10,000 bases of DNA from Rheinheimera sp. (GCF_020217005.1 NZ_JAIWOI010000131.1:1-10000), one strand, 5' to 3'. Numbered from the stretch's first letter, positions 1-6,845 are shown. Numbers and translations are program-made. Notes: generated by a model from the sequence alone, not told the origin.

Positions 1-726
1 TCAAACTATAGTATTCAATGGGTCGCTGCCTTATTCCAGGGCAACGATCCTGCAGGCTCCATTCTAACCTGGCGTGGTTTTGCTCTGCATAATCTGCAAA
101 CAGCCATAGGTGAACGGGTCGACTTTGCCAATTATCCCAGCATAGCGGCAGGTGGCATAGTCGAACCGCAGCCGGCCTGGGTTGAGCCTAATCGTGAACT
201 GGACCACAAGACAGGTTATTACCTGGGAGCACACTGGCTTTATCAGGACCTCACCGAAGTACGGCTCTATTGGTACGACAACAGAGCTGAACCCACCACT
301 TTTAAACATGGCCAATATGGCTGGGATAGCCGTTTTATCAGCCTGGCAGTGCAGCATCAGCTCAGTGAGCAATGGCGCCTGTTAGCCCAGTACCTGGACG
401 GTGAAACCTTAATGGGACAGAATATAGTTGCAGCAGATTATCGCAGTAGTTACCTGATGCTGAACTACCAACTGGAACGGCATAGTGTGAGCGCCAGGTA
501 CGATCACTTTCATGTTACAGATAAAGATCAGACCCCTACAGATGACAACAACGGCAGAGGTCATAGCTGGACTTTAAACTGGACTTATCAGTTGACTGAA
601 CAGCTCAATGTAGCCATAGAGCACACGGACTTAACCAGTGCGCAGCCCAACAGAACTCAGTGGCTGGGTTGGCAGGCTGACGCTAAACAGCGATCCACCA
701 GCCTGATTTTTGCTTATCGATGGTAG
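1..726 (+). CDS. Outer-membrane beta-barrel (porin-like) protein, 3' part only
   Basis: The frame is open from the first base to a TAG at 724-726, giving 241 residues of a protein whose start lies before the window. The chain has the alternating polar/hydrophobic pattern, many Trp and Tyr residues and the short turn-separated strands of an outer-membrane beta-barrel. One turn is rich in Asp and Asn (TPTDDNNGRGHSW), and the chain ends in an aromatic residue (AYRW), as expected of a BAM-complex substrate. I recall similar uncharacterised porin-like proteins in Shewanella and relatives, but cannot name a substrate. No plug domain or TonB box is visible in this part. Its stop lies 3 bp from the stop of the opposing exporter gene. 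The barrel call is fairly secure; the transport role is inference. Confidence 0.72.
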   Translation, partial: SNYSIQWVAALFQGNDPAGSILTWRGFALHNLQTAIGERVDFANYPSIAAGGIVEPQPAWVEPNRELDHKTGYYLGAHWLYQDLTEVRLYWYDNRAEPTTFKHGQYGWDSRFISLAVQHQLSEQWRLLAQYLDGETLMGQNIVAADYRSSYLMLNYQLERHSVSARYDHFHVTDKDQTPTDDNNGRGHSWTLNWTYQLTEQLNVAIEHTDLTSAQPNRTQWLGWQADAKQRSTSLIFAYRW

Positions 727-729
727 GTT

Positions 730-1353
730 CTAGCCAAGCAGCATCCAAACAGCAACAGCAAACATTAAACAGGCAGCGATACGATTCAGCCACTGCACCT
801 TGTTTTGCTGTTGGAAAAAGGCACCCAAAGCTTTACCGCCACTGGCGTACAACAGCATAGAGAAGAACTCCAGCGCAATAATAATGCACACCAGCACAAA
901 CAGCTGAGGCCAAAACGCCAGTTGATTGTCGATAAAAGGTGGCAATAAGGCCATATGAAAAGCCCAGCCTTTAGGATTGGAGACCGCTGTCACAAACCCC
1001 TGACTAAATAAGCTTCGCCTTGGCATCAGTTCAATTTTGGTACCAGCCTCTGGTATAGCTAATTTGCCTTTAGCCCACCACATTTGCCAGCCTATATAGG
1101 CCAAAAATAAAGCGCCTGCTATTTTAAACCACTGAAACACCGTTGGAAATTGCAGCATCATAGCCGCCACGCCGCAGACTGCCAGAATTGCGACTAAAGC
1201 CACACCCAACATTTCGCCCCACATCATCCATAAAGTGCGGCGCACTCCCTGGGTCATGCCAAGCGTCATGGCCAATGTCATGCACATGCCAGGTGTAACA
1301 GAGACAAATAAAAAAGTCGGAATAAAAGCGCCCATTAATGCCAGATTTACCAT
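730..1353 (-). CDS. LysE/RhtB-family amino-acid exporter
   Basis: This 207-residue protein is almost all hydrophobic and shows about six membrane segments, the usual size and layout of LysE/RhtB translocators, which export amino acids or similar metabolites across the inner membrane. The N-terminal segment carries the family signature region (SVTPG, residues 18-22), but the next residue is Met where most members have Pro. Further family-like stretches are the Ala/Gly-rich segment ending in FLAYIGWQMWWAKG (about residues 82-95) and FVTAVSNPKGWAFHMALLPPF (about 120-140), which matches the usual 'NPK' motif. ATG at 1353 is preceded by a GAGGT ribosome site about 6 bases upstream. The exported compound cannot be told from sequence, and no regulator gene is adjacent. 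Family call secure, substrate unknown. Confidence 0.9.
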   Translation of the reverse strand: MVNLALMGAFIPTFLFVSVTPGMCMTLAMTLGMTQGVRRTLWMMWGEMLGVALVAILAVCGVAAMMLQFPTVFQWFKIAGALFLAYIGWQMWWAKGKLAIPEAGTKIELMPRRSLFSQGFVTAVSNPKGWAFHMALLPPFIDNQLAFWPQLFVLVCIIIALEFFSMLLYASGGKALGAFFQQQNKVQWLNRIAACLMFAVAVWMLLG

Positions 1354-1379
1354 AGCTACCTCATCAGCTGAAGGTCGCT

Positions 1380-1410
1380 ATTCTGTCTTGTTGTGCAAAC
1401 AACGACAAGA
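1380..1410 (-). promoter_or_regulatory. Possible promoter and operator of the LysE-type exporter gene
   Basis: On the minus strand TTGTCG (1403-1408) and CAGAAT (1380-1385) are 17 bp apart, each matching four of six sigma-70 consensus bases, with the start codon about 27 bp further on. An inverted repeat, CTTGTTGT (1387-1394) and ACGACAAG (1402-1409) around a 7-base centre, with one mismatch, covers the -35 element and spacer, where a repressor could act. A 12-bp perfect palindrome, AAGCTGCAGCTT, lies further upstream at 1432-1443. No regulator is known for it; this is pattern reading only. Confidence 0.3.
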
Positions 1411-1551
1411 TCAATATACCTACCGCACTTGAAGCTGCAGCTTTAGTGATTGCGCCATCTCGCCCTGTTACTTAAGTCGACTAAGCTACTGAGGTTTCAC
1501 TGGCTTGGCGCTTTCCTGCAACTTCTGGTTAGTTACCAATAGACTGGCAGT

Positions 1552-2385
1552 TTAAGGCTCGGAGCGCTGTCGGACAAAAACTGCAAAACGCGGCGTGCCT
1601 TTGTGTGTCAGGCCCTGATACTTAAAAGTGACTAAAGCGCCAATAGGCGGCGGATTTATCCGCTCTGGTAGCGTAAAACCCGAACCTAATTTAAAACGAC
1701 GGCCGTCAGGTAGTTCCACCAATAACGCGCCTAGCATGCCACTAAACTGCCCCTTGCCAGGTAAATGCGCAACCACTCTGGCTTCTGCGTCTTCAAACAA
1801 CTTCAATTTTTGTAAATGACTGACCCTGCCGCTTTGGTAAAGCGCCTGGCCATGGTGCAACATCAGCCCCTCGCCGCCTTCAGCCACAACTTGCTGTAAC
1901 AACTGCTCCAATTGTGCTTTAGTTTGTAGTTGTCGCTGCGGCACCAACTGTACAAATTCATTGTCCGGTAATTGCTGGCGTAAAAACTGCAACCTGCTGC
2001 TAAAAGTGCCAGCTTGCTGCGGTGCATCAAACACCATAAGCCTGATCCCTCGCCAGATTTCGTGACCAGAGCCTTGCTGTAAAGCCTGCATCACCTGCTG
2101 AAACCGGGAACGGCCTGCCCATAATTCACCATCCAGAGCGAAGGCAGGCAGTAATGTCAGAAGACGATCAGGAACCTTAAGCCAGTCGCCACTCCGGCTT
2201 CGCAATTGTTTGCCGTCCCAAAAAACACGGACACCATCAAGCTTCTCGCTGATCCAAAAGTCGGCTATTGCTTCCTGCTGTTGGTAAGCCAGAGCCAGTT
2301 GTAACTGCGGTAATGTCTTCATAGCAAAAGCTGGTGCAGCAGCCAGCAGAGCCGTACAACAGATTGACAGATACAAAGTTTGCAT
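1552..2385 (-). CDS. Exported ATP-dependent DNA ligase (Lig E type)
   Basis: This 277-residue protein seals nicks in duplex DNA using ATP. The ligase motifs are in order: motif I EKLDGVR with the adenylated lysine at residue 48, then a conserved Arg-rich stretch (RSRSG), motif III LDGELW, motif IIIa LMVFDAP, motif IV EGLML and motif V LQKLKLF. An OB-fold follows, covering roughly the last 85 residues. There is no zinc finger, BRCT or NTase partner domain, so it is the minimal Lig E architecture. The N-terminus (MQTLYLSICCTALLAAAPAFA) is a typical signal peptide, so the enzyme should be periplasmic, as reported for Lig E proteins. I chose ATG at 2385 because GGAGGG sits 7-8 bases upstream and the signal peptide starts there. 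The frame extends to 2496, but that adds 37 residues without a ribosome site. Lig E is often discussed with DNA uptake or biofilm DNA; no competence gene is adjacent. Confidence 0.93.
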   Translation of the reverse strand: MQTLYLSICCTALLAAAPAFAMKTLPQLQLALAYQQQEAIADFWISEKLDGVRVFWDGKQLRSRSGDWLKVPDRLLTLLPAFALDGELWAGRSRFQQVMQALQQGSGHEIWRGIRLMVFDAPQQAGTFSSRLQFLRQQLPDNEFVQLVPQRQLQTKAQLEQLLQQVVAEGGEGLMLHHGQALYQSGRVSHLQKLKLFEDAEARVVAHLPGKGQFSGMLGALLVELPDGRRFKLGSGFTLPERINPPPIGALVTFKYQGLTHKGTPRFAVFVRQRSEP

Positions 2386-2417
2386 TTGCTTGCCCTCCGT
2401 GTTGTGTTCCGCTTTTA

Positions 2418-2446
2418 AGTATAGCGCCCTTGAATATGAAAATAAA
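2418..2446 (-). promoter_or_regulatory. Probable sigma-70 promoter of the exported ligase gene
   Basis: On the minus strand a good -10 (TATACT, 2418-2423) has a weak AT-rich -35 (TTTATT, 2441-2446) 17 bp upstream. Transcription would start near 2411, giving a leader of about 25 bases that includes the GGAGGG ribosome site before ATG 2385. The placement also supports that start, because the longer reading frame would begin upstream of the promoter. Confidence 0.4.
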
Positions 2447-2471
2447 ATGTTAATCAGACTGCACATTTTTA

Positions 2472-2496
2472 GTGCTTTGTTGTACTGGAAAAGCAC
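2472..2496. repeat. Short inverted repeat in the ligase/DUF3422 divergent spacer
   Basis: GTGCTTT (2472-2478) and AAAGCAC (2490-2496) form a perfect 7-bp inverted repeat around an 11-base centre. It lies between the two divergent genes, upstream of both candidate promoters, where a regulator could bind. It could also be chance in this AT-rich spacer. The rest of 2386-2638 holds only the promoter-like elements listed here. Confidence 0.25.
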
Positions 2497-2563
2497 ATCA
2501 AGCTATTGTTTCATAAAAACAAAACCACTGAACCAAATAGAATTTATCAATAAAATCAGACAA

Positions 2564-2594
2564 TTGACATCAGGCTGTCACGCTTAGGTACAGA
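2564..2594 (+). promoter_or_regulatory. Possible promoter of the DUF3422 gene
   Basis: A perfect -35 hexamer TTGACA occurs at 2564-2569. The best -10 candidate, TACAGA at 2589-2594, is 19 bp away and matches only three of six consensus bases, so the pairing is doubtful. Its position, about 70 bp before the start at 2639, fits a promoter. Only the -35 is persuasive. Confidence 0.28.
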
Positions 2595-2638
2595 TACTGC
2601 TTCAGTTCTCTTGATCCTTTGTTTTTTTGGAGTCTGTT

Positions 2639-3910
2639 ATGGTTCAGCTTTATTTACGCCAACACCCACAACGCGATCTGCTAGAGCAAGAATTACAGCA
2701 GCGTTTTTTTCCAGCATTGGATTCGCCTTGCCAGCTCTGCCAGTTTGTACTGACGTTGTCCAGCGCCTCCCGCAGCGCCGAATACCAGGCAATGCAGCAA
2801 TTGGCGCAACAACATGGCAAACATCTGGAACCCCATGAACAGGACTGCAACTTGCAACTCAATGACACCTGGCTGCGTTGGGAAAGACACAATGAGTTCT
2901 CCACTTACACTTTTATCCGCACCGGTACTAGCCAGGGTTTGTTTTGTGATCCACAGGAGCTGGTCCCGGATCATGCCTGGTTTGCCAGCCTGCCAGGTCA
3001 GTTGTTCCGCGTGGTGCAGCTGAGCATAGTTCAGCCCGCCCAACTACAAAGCCGGGATCCGGCAGAACTTTTTGTCAGTGAACATTTGATCAGCAGCATG
3101 GTGTTTCATGGTAAAGCCAGGATCTGGACTGATTTTCGCAAACACAATGAAGGCGCCGGTCGAATGCTGGTGTTGGATAATGGTTTAAGCCGCAGTGCTT
3201 TAGGTGCTTTGGTGCAGCAGCTATTTGACTTAGGTAATTATCGTAAACTTGCGCTTTTAGCCTGGCCTTATTGCAAGTTAGCACTGCATCAATTGCCGCA
3301 ACAGGAACAGCAACTGGCCGTCATTACATCACGCATCGAACAAAAACAGGGAAATGACGAGCAATTGTTAGATGAACTAATCCAATTGGCAGCCCAAACA
3401 GAACACCAAATTTCGGAAAATAGCAGCAGACTGCAAGCCAGCCATGCCTATTACCAACTGACACTGGACAGGTTAAGAAGTCTGGATGAACAGCCGGTCG
3501 AAGGTTTGATGTCGCTACAACATTTTACCGAGCGACGCTTAACTCCGGCCTGGCGCACAGCACAGTCCGTTTTGAAACGCCAACAGCAATTAGCCGAACG
3601 TTTGGGCCGTTCTACTGAATTATTACGCACTCAGATTAATTTAAAGCTGGCATGGCAAAATCAGACCTTATTATCTTCAATGGATAAAAGAGCGCATTTA
3701 CAGTTAAAATTGCAAAGTGCGGTAGAACGTTTATCTGTTGTCGCTATTAGTTATTATTCCTTGCAACTGCTGACGAAAGCGCAGCAGGCCATAGTGCATT
3801 GGCTGCCACAGTGGCCTGCTAAAACCATAGAGTCAGTCAGTGTGCCGCTGGTGATAGCTATAGTGCTTTGGTACTTCTGGCATCTGCGTAAAAAACTAGC
3901 GCAGCATTAG
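2639..3910 (+). CDS. DUF3422 family membrane-anchored protein of unknown function
   Basis: This 423-residue protein matches the DUF3422 family as I know it. The N-terminal part contains the characteristic stretch ERHNEFSTYTF (residues 82-92), the middle has GRMLVLDNGLSRSALGALVQ and LGNYRKLALLAWP, and the length fits. From about residue 220 to 380 the chain is rich in Gln, Glu and Leu and looks like long helices, probably coiled coil. One hydrophobic segment near the C-terminus (about 400-416), followed by basic HLRKKLAQH, suggests a tail anchor in the inner membrane with the bulk in the cytoplasm. ATG 2639 is chosen because GGAG sits 6 bases upstream; an in-frame TTG at 2627 would fall before that ribosome site. 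No biochemical function is known to me. The torT-like gene follows after 72 bp with no obvious terminator, so co-transcription is possible. Confidence 0.88.
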   Translation: MVQLYLRQHPQRDLLEQELQQRFFPALDSPCQLCQFVLTLSSASRSAEYQAMQQLAQQHGKHLEPHEQDCNLQLNDTWLRWERHNEFSTYTFIRTGTSQGLFCDPQELVPDHAWFASLPGQLFRVVQLSIVQPAQLQSRDPAELFVSEHLISSMVFHGKARIWTDFRKHNEGAGRMLVLDNGLSRSALGALVQQLFDLGNYRKLALLAWPYCKLALHQLPQQEQQLAVITSRIEQKQGNDEQLLDELIQLAAQTEHQISENSSRLQASHAYYQLTLDRLRSLDEQPVEGLMSLQHFTERRLTPAWRTAQSVLKRQQQLAERLGRSTELLRTQINLKLAWQNQTLLSSMDKRAHLQLKLQSAVERLSVVAISYYSLQLLTKAQQAIVHWLPQWPAKTIESVSVPLVIAIVLWYFWHLRKKLAQH

Positions 3911-3982
3911 CAATAACAAAACTCAACTCGCTAAGTGCTGAAATTTCCTCTAGTTTTAACTGGAACCAATAAGGGAGATTTC

Positions 3983-5034
3983 ATGTTCAGAGCCTTTTTA
4001 ATCACAAGCCTTGTATTCAGCAGCCTGGCATGGGCAGAGCAAAACTGGTTTCCGGTGGAAGTGCAGGCTGATGGTAAACTAATGCAGTACAGGCCACTGA
4101 CCAAGGTCAGCAAGGCCTGGCGGCTTTGTGCTTTGTTGCCTCATGGTAAAGATCATTACTGGTGGGGGGTGTCCTGGGGTTTAGCAGAAGAAGCCAAGCG
4201 ACAAGGTGTGTTGTTGGGGATCTATGAGGCAGGAGGTTATGAGAACTTACAGCGCCAACGTCAGCAATTATTACAATGCGTCAGCAATTATTACAATGCG
4301 TCAGCAATAAAGCAGACGCCATTATTATTGGGGCTATTTCCAGCGAAGGGTTAAATGATTTAATTTTGCAGCTAAAGAATTCCGGTATTCCGGTGATTGA
4401 TCTGATTAATGGGATCAAGAGCACTGCCATCAGCGCCCGCTCCTCTGTGTCTTTTACCTATATGGCAGCGAAAAGTGCTGAATATCTGTTAAGGCACCAA
4501 CCACAAAGTTCCAGTCTGGCATGGTTTCCAGGCCCGGCACAGGCGGCCTGGGTTCAGGATGCAGAACAGGGATTAAAACAGCAACTGGAAGGACAGCCTA
4601 TTCAGTTGCTGCACGGCGGCTATGGCGCGACAGACAATTTTTCGCAAGCCACCCTGGTGCGCCAGTTGTTCACCCATCATCAACCCGGGCTTGTGCTGGC
4701 CAATGCGGTTGCAGCAGGCGTAGCACAACATTTTATTGCAGCTGAAGGACTGAACAATATTAAGGTGATGGCTTATTATGCCAATCCTGAAGTAGTCAGG
4801 TTGATCCAAAGTGGCCAGTTATTGGCTGCTGCAACAGATTCTCCAGTAATCCAGGCCCGCATCAGCATTGATTTGGCACTACGACTACTGGAACAACAAC
4901 CTTATGCCAGACAGGTCAGCCCACAGATCCGGATTTTAGATCAACAGAGCATTGAATTCTTGCCATTGCAGCAGATCATAGCGCCAAAACAACAGTGGAT
5001 GATCCGCCAACCGCTGGCGGCTATCACGCCCTAA
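3983..5034 (+). pseudogene. torT: TorT-like periplasmic binding protein gene, frameshifted by a 20-bp tandem duplication
   Basis: TorT binds trimethylamine N-oxide in the periplasm and passes the signal to the sensor kinase TorS. Here the start ATG 3983 follows a GGGAGA ribosome site and encodes a signal peptide (MFRAFLITSLVFSSLAWA). Then come the TorT hallmarks WRLCALLP, KDHYW (residues 56-60) and EAGGY (82-86), which I recognise from E. coli TorT. After residue 102 a duplicated 20 bp shifts the frame; 21 unrelated residues follow, ending at a stop at 4352-4354. The correct frame resumes in the second half (KADAIIIGAISSEGLND onward) and runs to TAA at 5032-5034. Taking out one repeat gives 343 residues, the length expected of TorT (about 342), with no other lesion. 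An ATG at 4276 could start the second half, but without a signal peptide. No torS, torR or TMAO reductase gene is in the window. The symbol rests on family resemblance; TMAO as ligand is not shown. Confidence 0.88.
4259..4308 (+). repeat. Perfect 20-bp tandem duplication inside the torT-like gene
   Basis: The unit CGTCAGCAATTATTACAATG occurs at 4259-4278 and again, identical, at 4279-4298. It is followed by the first 10 bases of a third copy (CGTCAGCAAT, 4299-4308). Because 20 is not a multiple of three, the extra copy shifts the reading frame. In the single-copy form two CGTCAGCAAT 10-mers would remain, 20 bp apart and flanking TATTACAATG, a direct repeat that could have promoted the duplication by replication slippage and could allow its loss. 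Confidence 0.97.
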
Positions 5035-5036
5035 GC

Positions 5037-5690
5037 TCAGAGTTTAGGGCCAAAACACAAGTCTCCTGCATCCCCTAAACCCGGCACAATATAAGCCTGT
5101 TCGTTTAAGTGCTGGTCTAAAGCACCTAACCACAAATAGCTGTCGTCAGGTAACTGCAGCCTTAGGGCTTCAACTCCTTCAGGTGCTGCAATAGCAGCAG
5201 CCACATGCACTGAGCGCGGCTTAGCCTGACTTGCGATCAACTGCCAGACTTTGAGCAAAGAACCACCTGTGGCCAGCATAGGATCTATTAAAATCAAATC
5301 CCGGTCTGTTAAATCAGGCAATGCGGCATAATTCATCCGGATCTCAAGCTGCTCAGCTGAATCCCCCTCGACCCTATAAGCCCCAATAAAACCGCTGTCA
5401 GCCTGATCAAATGCATTGGCAAAGCCCTGATAAAACGCTAAACCGGCTCGTAACACTGTGACTAATACCGGGGGCTGCTGTAGAACAGCTATCTCTGTGC
5501 TCCCAAGCACTGTTTTTACTTCGACTTGTTTCACAGCCAAGGTTTTGGCCAATTCAGCAGCCAGCAAAAAGCCCAGACGTTCTAAATTAAATTTAAAACG
5601 CAATCTATCTTTTTGGATCTCAGGGTCGCGCAGTTGCAATAAGATAGAATGCACCAACCCAGGGTATAAATTCAGTTGAAACAGCTTCAT
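5037..5690 (-). CDS. upp: Uracil phosphoribosyltransferase
   Basis: The enzyme joins uracil to PRPP to make UMP, the pyrimidine salvage step in the cytoplasm. The 217-residue product has the UPRT features in order: VLRAGLAFYQG (about residues 79-89), the PRPP-binding loop DPMLATGGS (136-144), AAPEGVEAL (168-176), LDQHLNEQAYIVPGLGDAGD (191-210) with the uracil-binding PGLGDAGD signature, and a short FGPKL tail. E. coli Upp is 208 residues. The N-terminal 75 residues are more divergent than the core. I chose ATG 5690 because homology begins there (MKLFQLNLYPGLVHSIL); the frame stays open to 5948, but the extra 86 residues resemble no UPRT. The ribosome site (GTGAG, about 7 bases upstream) is weak. 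The stop is 2 bp from that of the torT-like gene. It may be a second, divergent UPRT alongside a standard upp elsewhere; the window cannot show this. Confidence 0.9.
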   Translation of the reverse strand: MKLFQLNLYPGLVHSILLQLRDPEIQKDRLRFKFNLERLGFLLAAELAKTLAVKQVEVKTVLGSTEIAVLQQPPVLVTVLRAGLAFYQGFANAFDQADSGFIGAYRVEGDSAEQLEIRMNYAALPDLTDRDLILIDPMLATGGSLLKVWQLIASQAKPRSVHVAAAIAAPEGVEALRLQLPDDSYLWLGALDQHLNEQAYIVPGLGDAGDLCFGPKL

Positions 5691-5722
5691 CAGCGGGCTC
5701 ACTCTGTTACAGGTATGCAAAG

Positions 5723-5750
5723 GGTATAGTTTTTTTTCGTCAAGACGCAA
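5723..5750 (-). promoter_or_regulatory. Possible promoter of the uracil phosphoribosyltransferase gene
   Basis: On the minus strand TATACC (5723-5728) has TTGCGT (5745-5750) 16 bp upstream. A closer TTGACG (5738-5743) is followed by a run of eight A bases but has no good -10 at the usual distance. The predicted start of transcription leaves about 25 bases before ATG 5690. Supporting evidence is position only. Confidence 0.28.
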
Positions 5751-5830
5751 CTTGTTCTGCTGCTCTGACCTTGAATTTATCGGCAACGGCGCCATAACAG
5801 CAGCTTCACAGATCGAATGGAGCACATGCC

Positions 5831-6682
5831 GTGCCTTTAGTGTTGTTAACCGCGCTGACTTTGCTGGTACTGACTGCAGTATTTCTGCCCCCTGTCTGGA
5901 AAAAATATCGCCGGAAAAAAATTCAGCAACAGCCTTTTCCTGCGTCATGGCGGCAAATACTCAAAGATCGTATGCCTTATTTTCGCGCCTTGCCGGCCGA
6001 TTTGCAGCTGCAACTTAAAAAGCTAATCCAGGTTTTTGTTGCTGAGAAACAATTTGTCGGTTGCGCAGATCTGGTGGTTACAGACGAGATGAGAGTCACT
6101 ATAGCGGCTCAGGCCTGCCTGTTGTTGCTGAACAAGCCTGCTCATTATTACCCTAAACTTAAGCAGATTCTGATTTATCCGGCTGCTTTTGTCGTACCCA
6201 CAGTTCAGTCAGATGCTGCTGGCGTGGTCAGTGAAAAGGCACAAGTGCGTTTGGGGGAGTCCTGGCAAACAGGTCAAATCGTTTTGTCCTGGGTCGATAC
6301 GTTAAAATCAGCTGCCATCTGCAATGATGGACATAATCTGGTGATCCATGAATTTGCACATCAACTGGATCAACTTAAAGGTCAGGCCACAGGCGCTCCT
6401 TTGCTCAGAAGCACCGAAGCTTATCAGCAATGGGCTAAGGTGTTATCTGATGAATTTGAGCAACTGCAAAAGCAACTGGCACTGGGTGTACCAACGTTAT
6501 TTGATCCTTACGCCGCGACCAATCCGGCCGAGTTTTTTGCGGTAATTTCTGAGGTGTTTTTTGAACAACCAGAGTTATTTGCCGCTCAGCATGCGGCGTT
6601 GTATCAACAACTACGAAGTTTTTATGCGCTGGACCCTATAAGCTGGGCTCAAACTCACCCTGTAAATGCCCTTCGTACATGA
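5831..6682 (+). CDS. mtfA: MtfA-like zinc-dependent peptidase (M90 family) with N-terminal membrane anchor
   Basis: The 283-residue product matches MtfA (Mlc titration factor A). The conserved run ILIYPAAFVVP is followed by GLV/GVV-type and SWQTGQIVLSW stretches, then the zinc-peptidase motif HEFAH (residues 173-177, in VIHEFAHQLD). A later segment, DPYAATNPAEFFAVISEVFFEQPELF (from about residue 225), should hold the third, glutamate ligand. In E. coli MtfA binds the glucose repressor Mlc and so influences ptsG. Unlike E. coli MtfA (about 265 residues, soluble), this one begins with a hydrophobic segment (about residues 2-20) and then KKYRRKK, a likely inner-membrane anchor with the catalytic part in the cytoplasm. 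The start is GTG 5831, with GGAG 8 bases upstream; an ATG at 5826 is out of frame and stops after four codons. It is transcribed divergently from the upp-like gene. Whether it acts on an Mlc homologue here is unknown. Confidence 0.9.
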   Translation: MPLVLLTALTLLVLTAVFLPPVWKKYRRKKIQQQPFPASWRQILKDRMPYFRALPADLQLQLKKLIQVFVAEKQFVGCADLVVTDEMRVTIAAQACLLLLNKPAHYYPKLKQILIYPAAFVVPTVQSDAAGVVSEKAQVRLGESWQTGQIVLSWVDTLKSAAICNDGHNLVIHEFAHQLDQLKGQATGAPLLRSTEAYQQWAKVLSDEFEQLQKQLALGVPTLFDPYAATNPAEFFAVISEVFFEQPELFAAQHAALYQQLRSFYALDPISWAQTHPVNALRT

Positions 6683-6724
6683 AGCTACCTCTGTGTTGAC
6701 TACGCGCTCTAGCCCCGGTGATAG

Positions 6725-6845
6725 TGCAGGTATCTGCAGGGCATGACCCACGCATTGTCGCTTCAATCCAATTACACATAGGTGAGCTATGCTCCCGGGA
6801 TCTCACGCCTTTGTCGCCGCCGTGCAACTCCAATCACCTTGGACA
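6725..6845. repeat. Probable degenerate dispersed intergenic repeat
   Basis: The 256-bp gap 6683-6938 has no gene. Part of it contains several small perfect hairpins: TGCAG/CTGCA (6725-6738, 4-base loop), CATAG/CTATG (6777-6791, 5-base loop) and GGAC/GTCC (6841-6852, 4-base loop). AGGTGA (6780-6785) also pairs with TCACCT (6834-6839). The stretch CTTTGTCGCCGCCGTGCAACTC (about 6809-6830) next to the CATAG hairpin resembles, from memory, an intergenic repeat seen many times in Shewanella- and Vibrio-type genomes. That link is recollection, not a search result, and the boundaries are approximate. No promoter in 6846-6938 is convincing. Confidence 0.38.

Noticed and set aside
2386..2496. Upstream extension of the exported ligase
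   Set aside because: It has no ribosome site, would begin before the predicted promoter and would bury the signal peptide; ATG 2385 has a strong GGAGGG.
2650..3284. Several ORFs of 64-116 codons on the minus strand opposite the DUF3422 gene
   Set aside because: They lie wholly within a strong, recognisable coding frame on the plus strand and show no protein-like features.
4259..4308. CRISPR-like or regulatory repeat array
   Set aside because: Only two and a half direct copies with no spacers, lying inside a coding sequence; a simple tandem duplication explains it.
4276..5034. Second half of the torT-like gene as a separate gene starting at ATG 4276
   Set aside because: The ATG arises in an out-of-frame reading of the repeat unit, lacks a ribosome site and signal peptide, and the sequence continues the TorT fold exactly where the first half stops.
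5691..5948. Longer N-terminus for the uracil phosphoribosyltransferase
   Set aside because: The frame is open, but the extra 86 residues do not resemble UPRT, cover the divergent promoter region and overlap the start of the mtfA gene on the other strand.
6636..6833. 65-codon minus-strand ORF over the mtfA-slyD spacer
   Set aside because: No ribosome site, no recognisable protein features, and it is explained by the repeat-like sequence and the end of mtfA.
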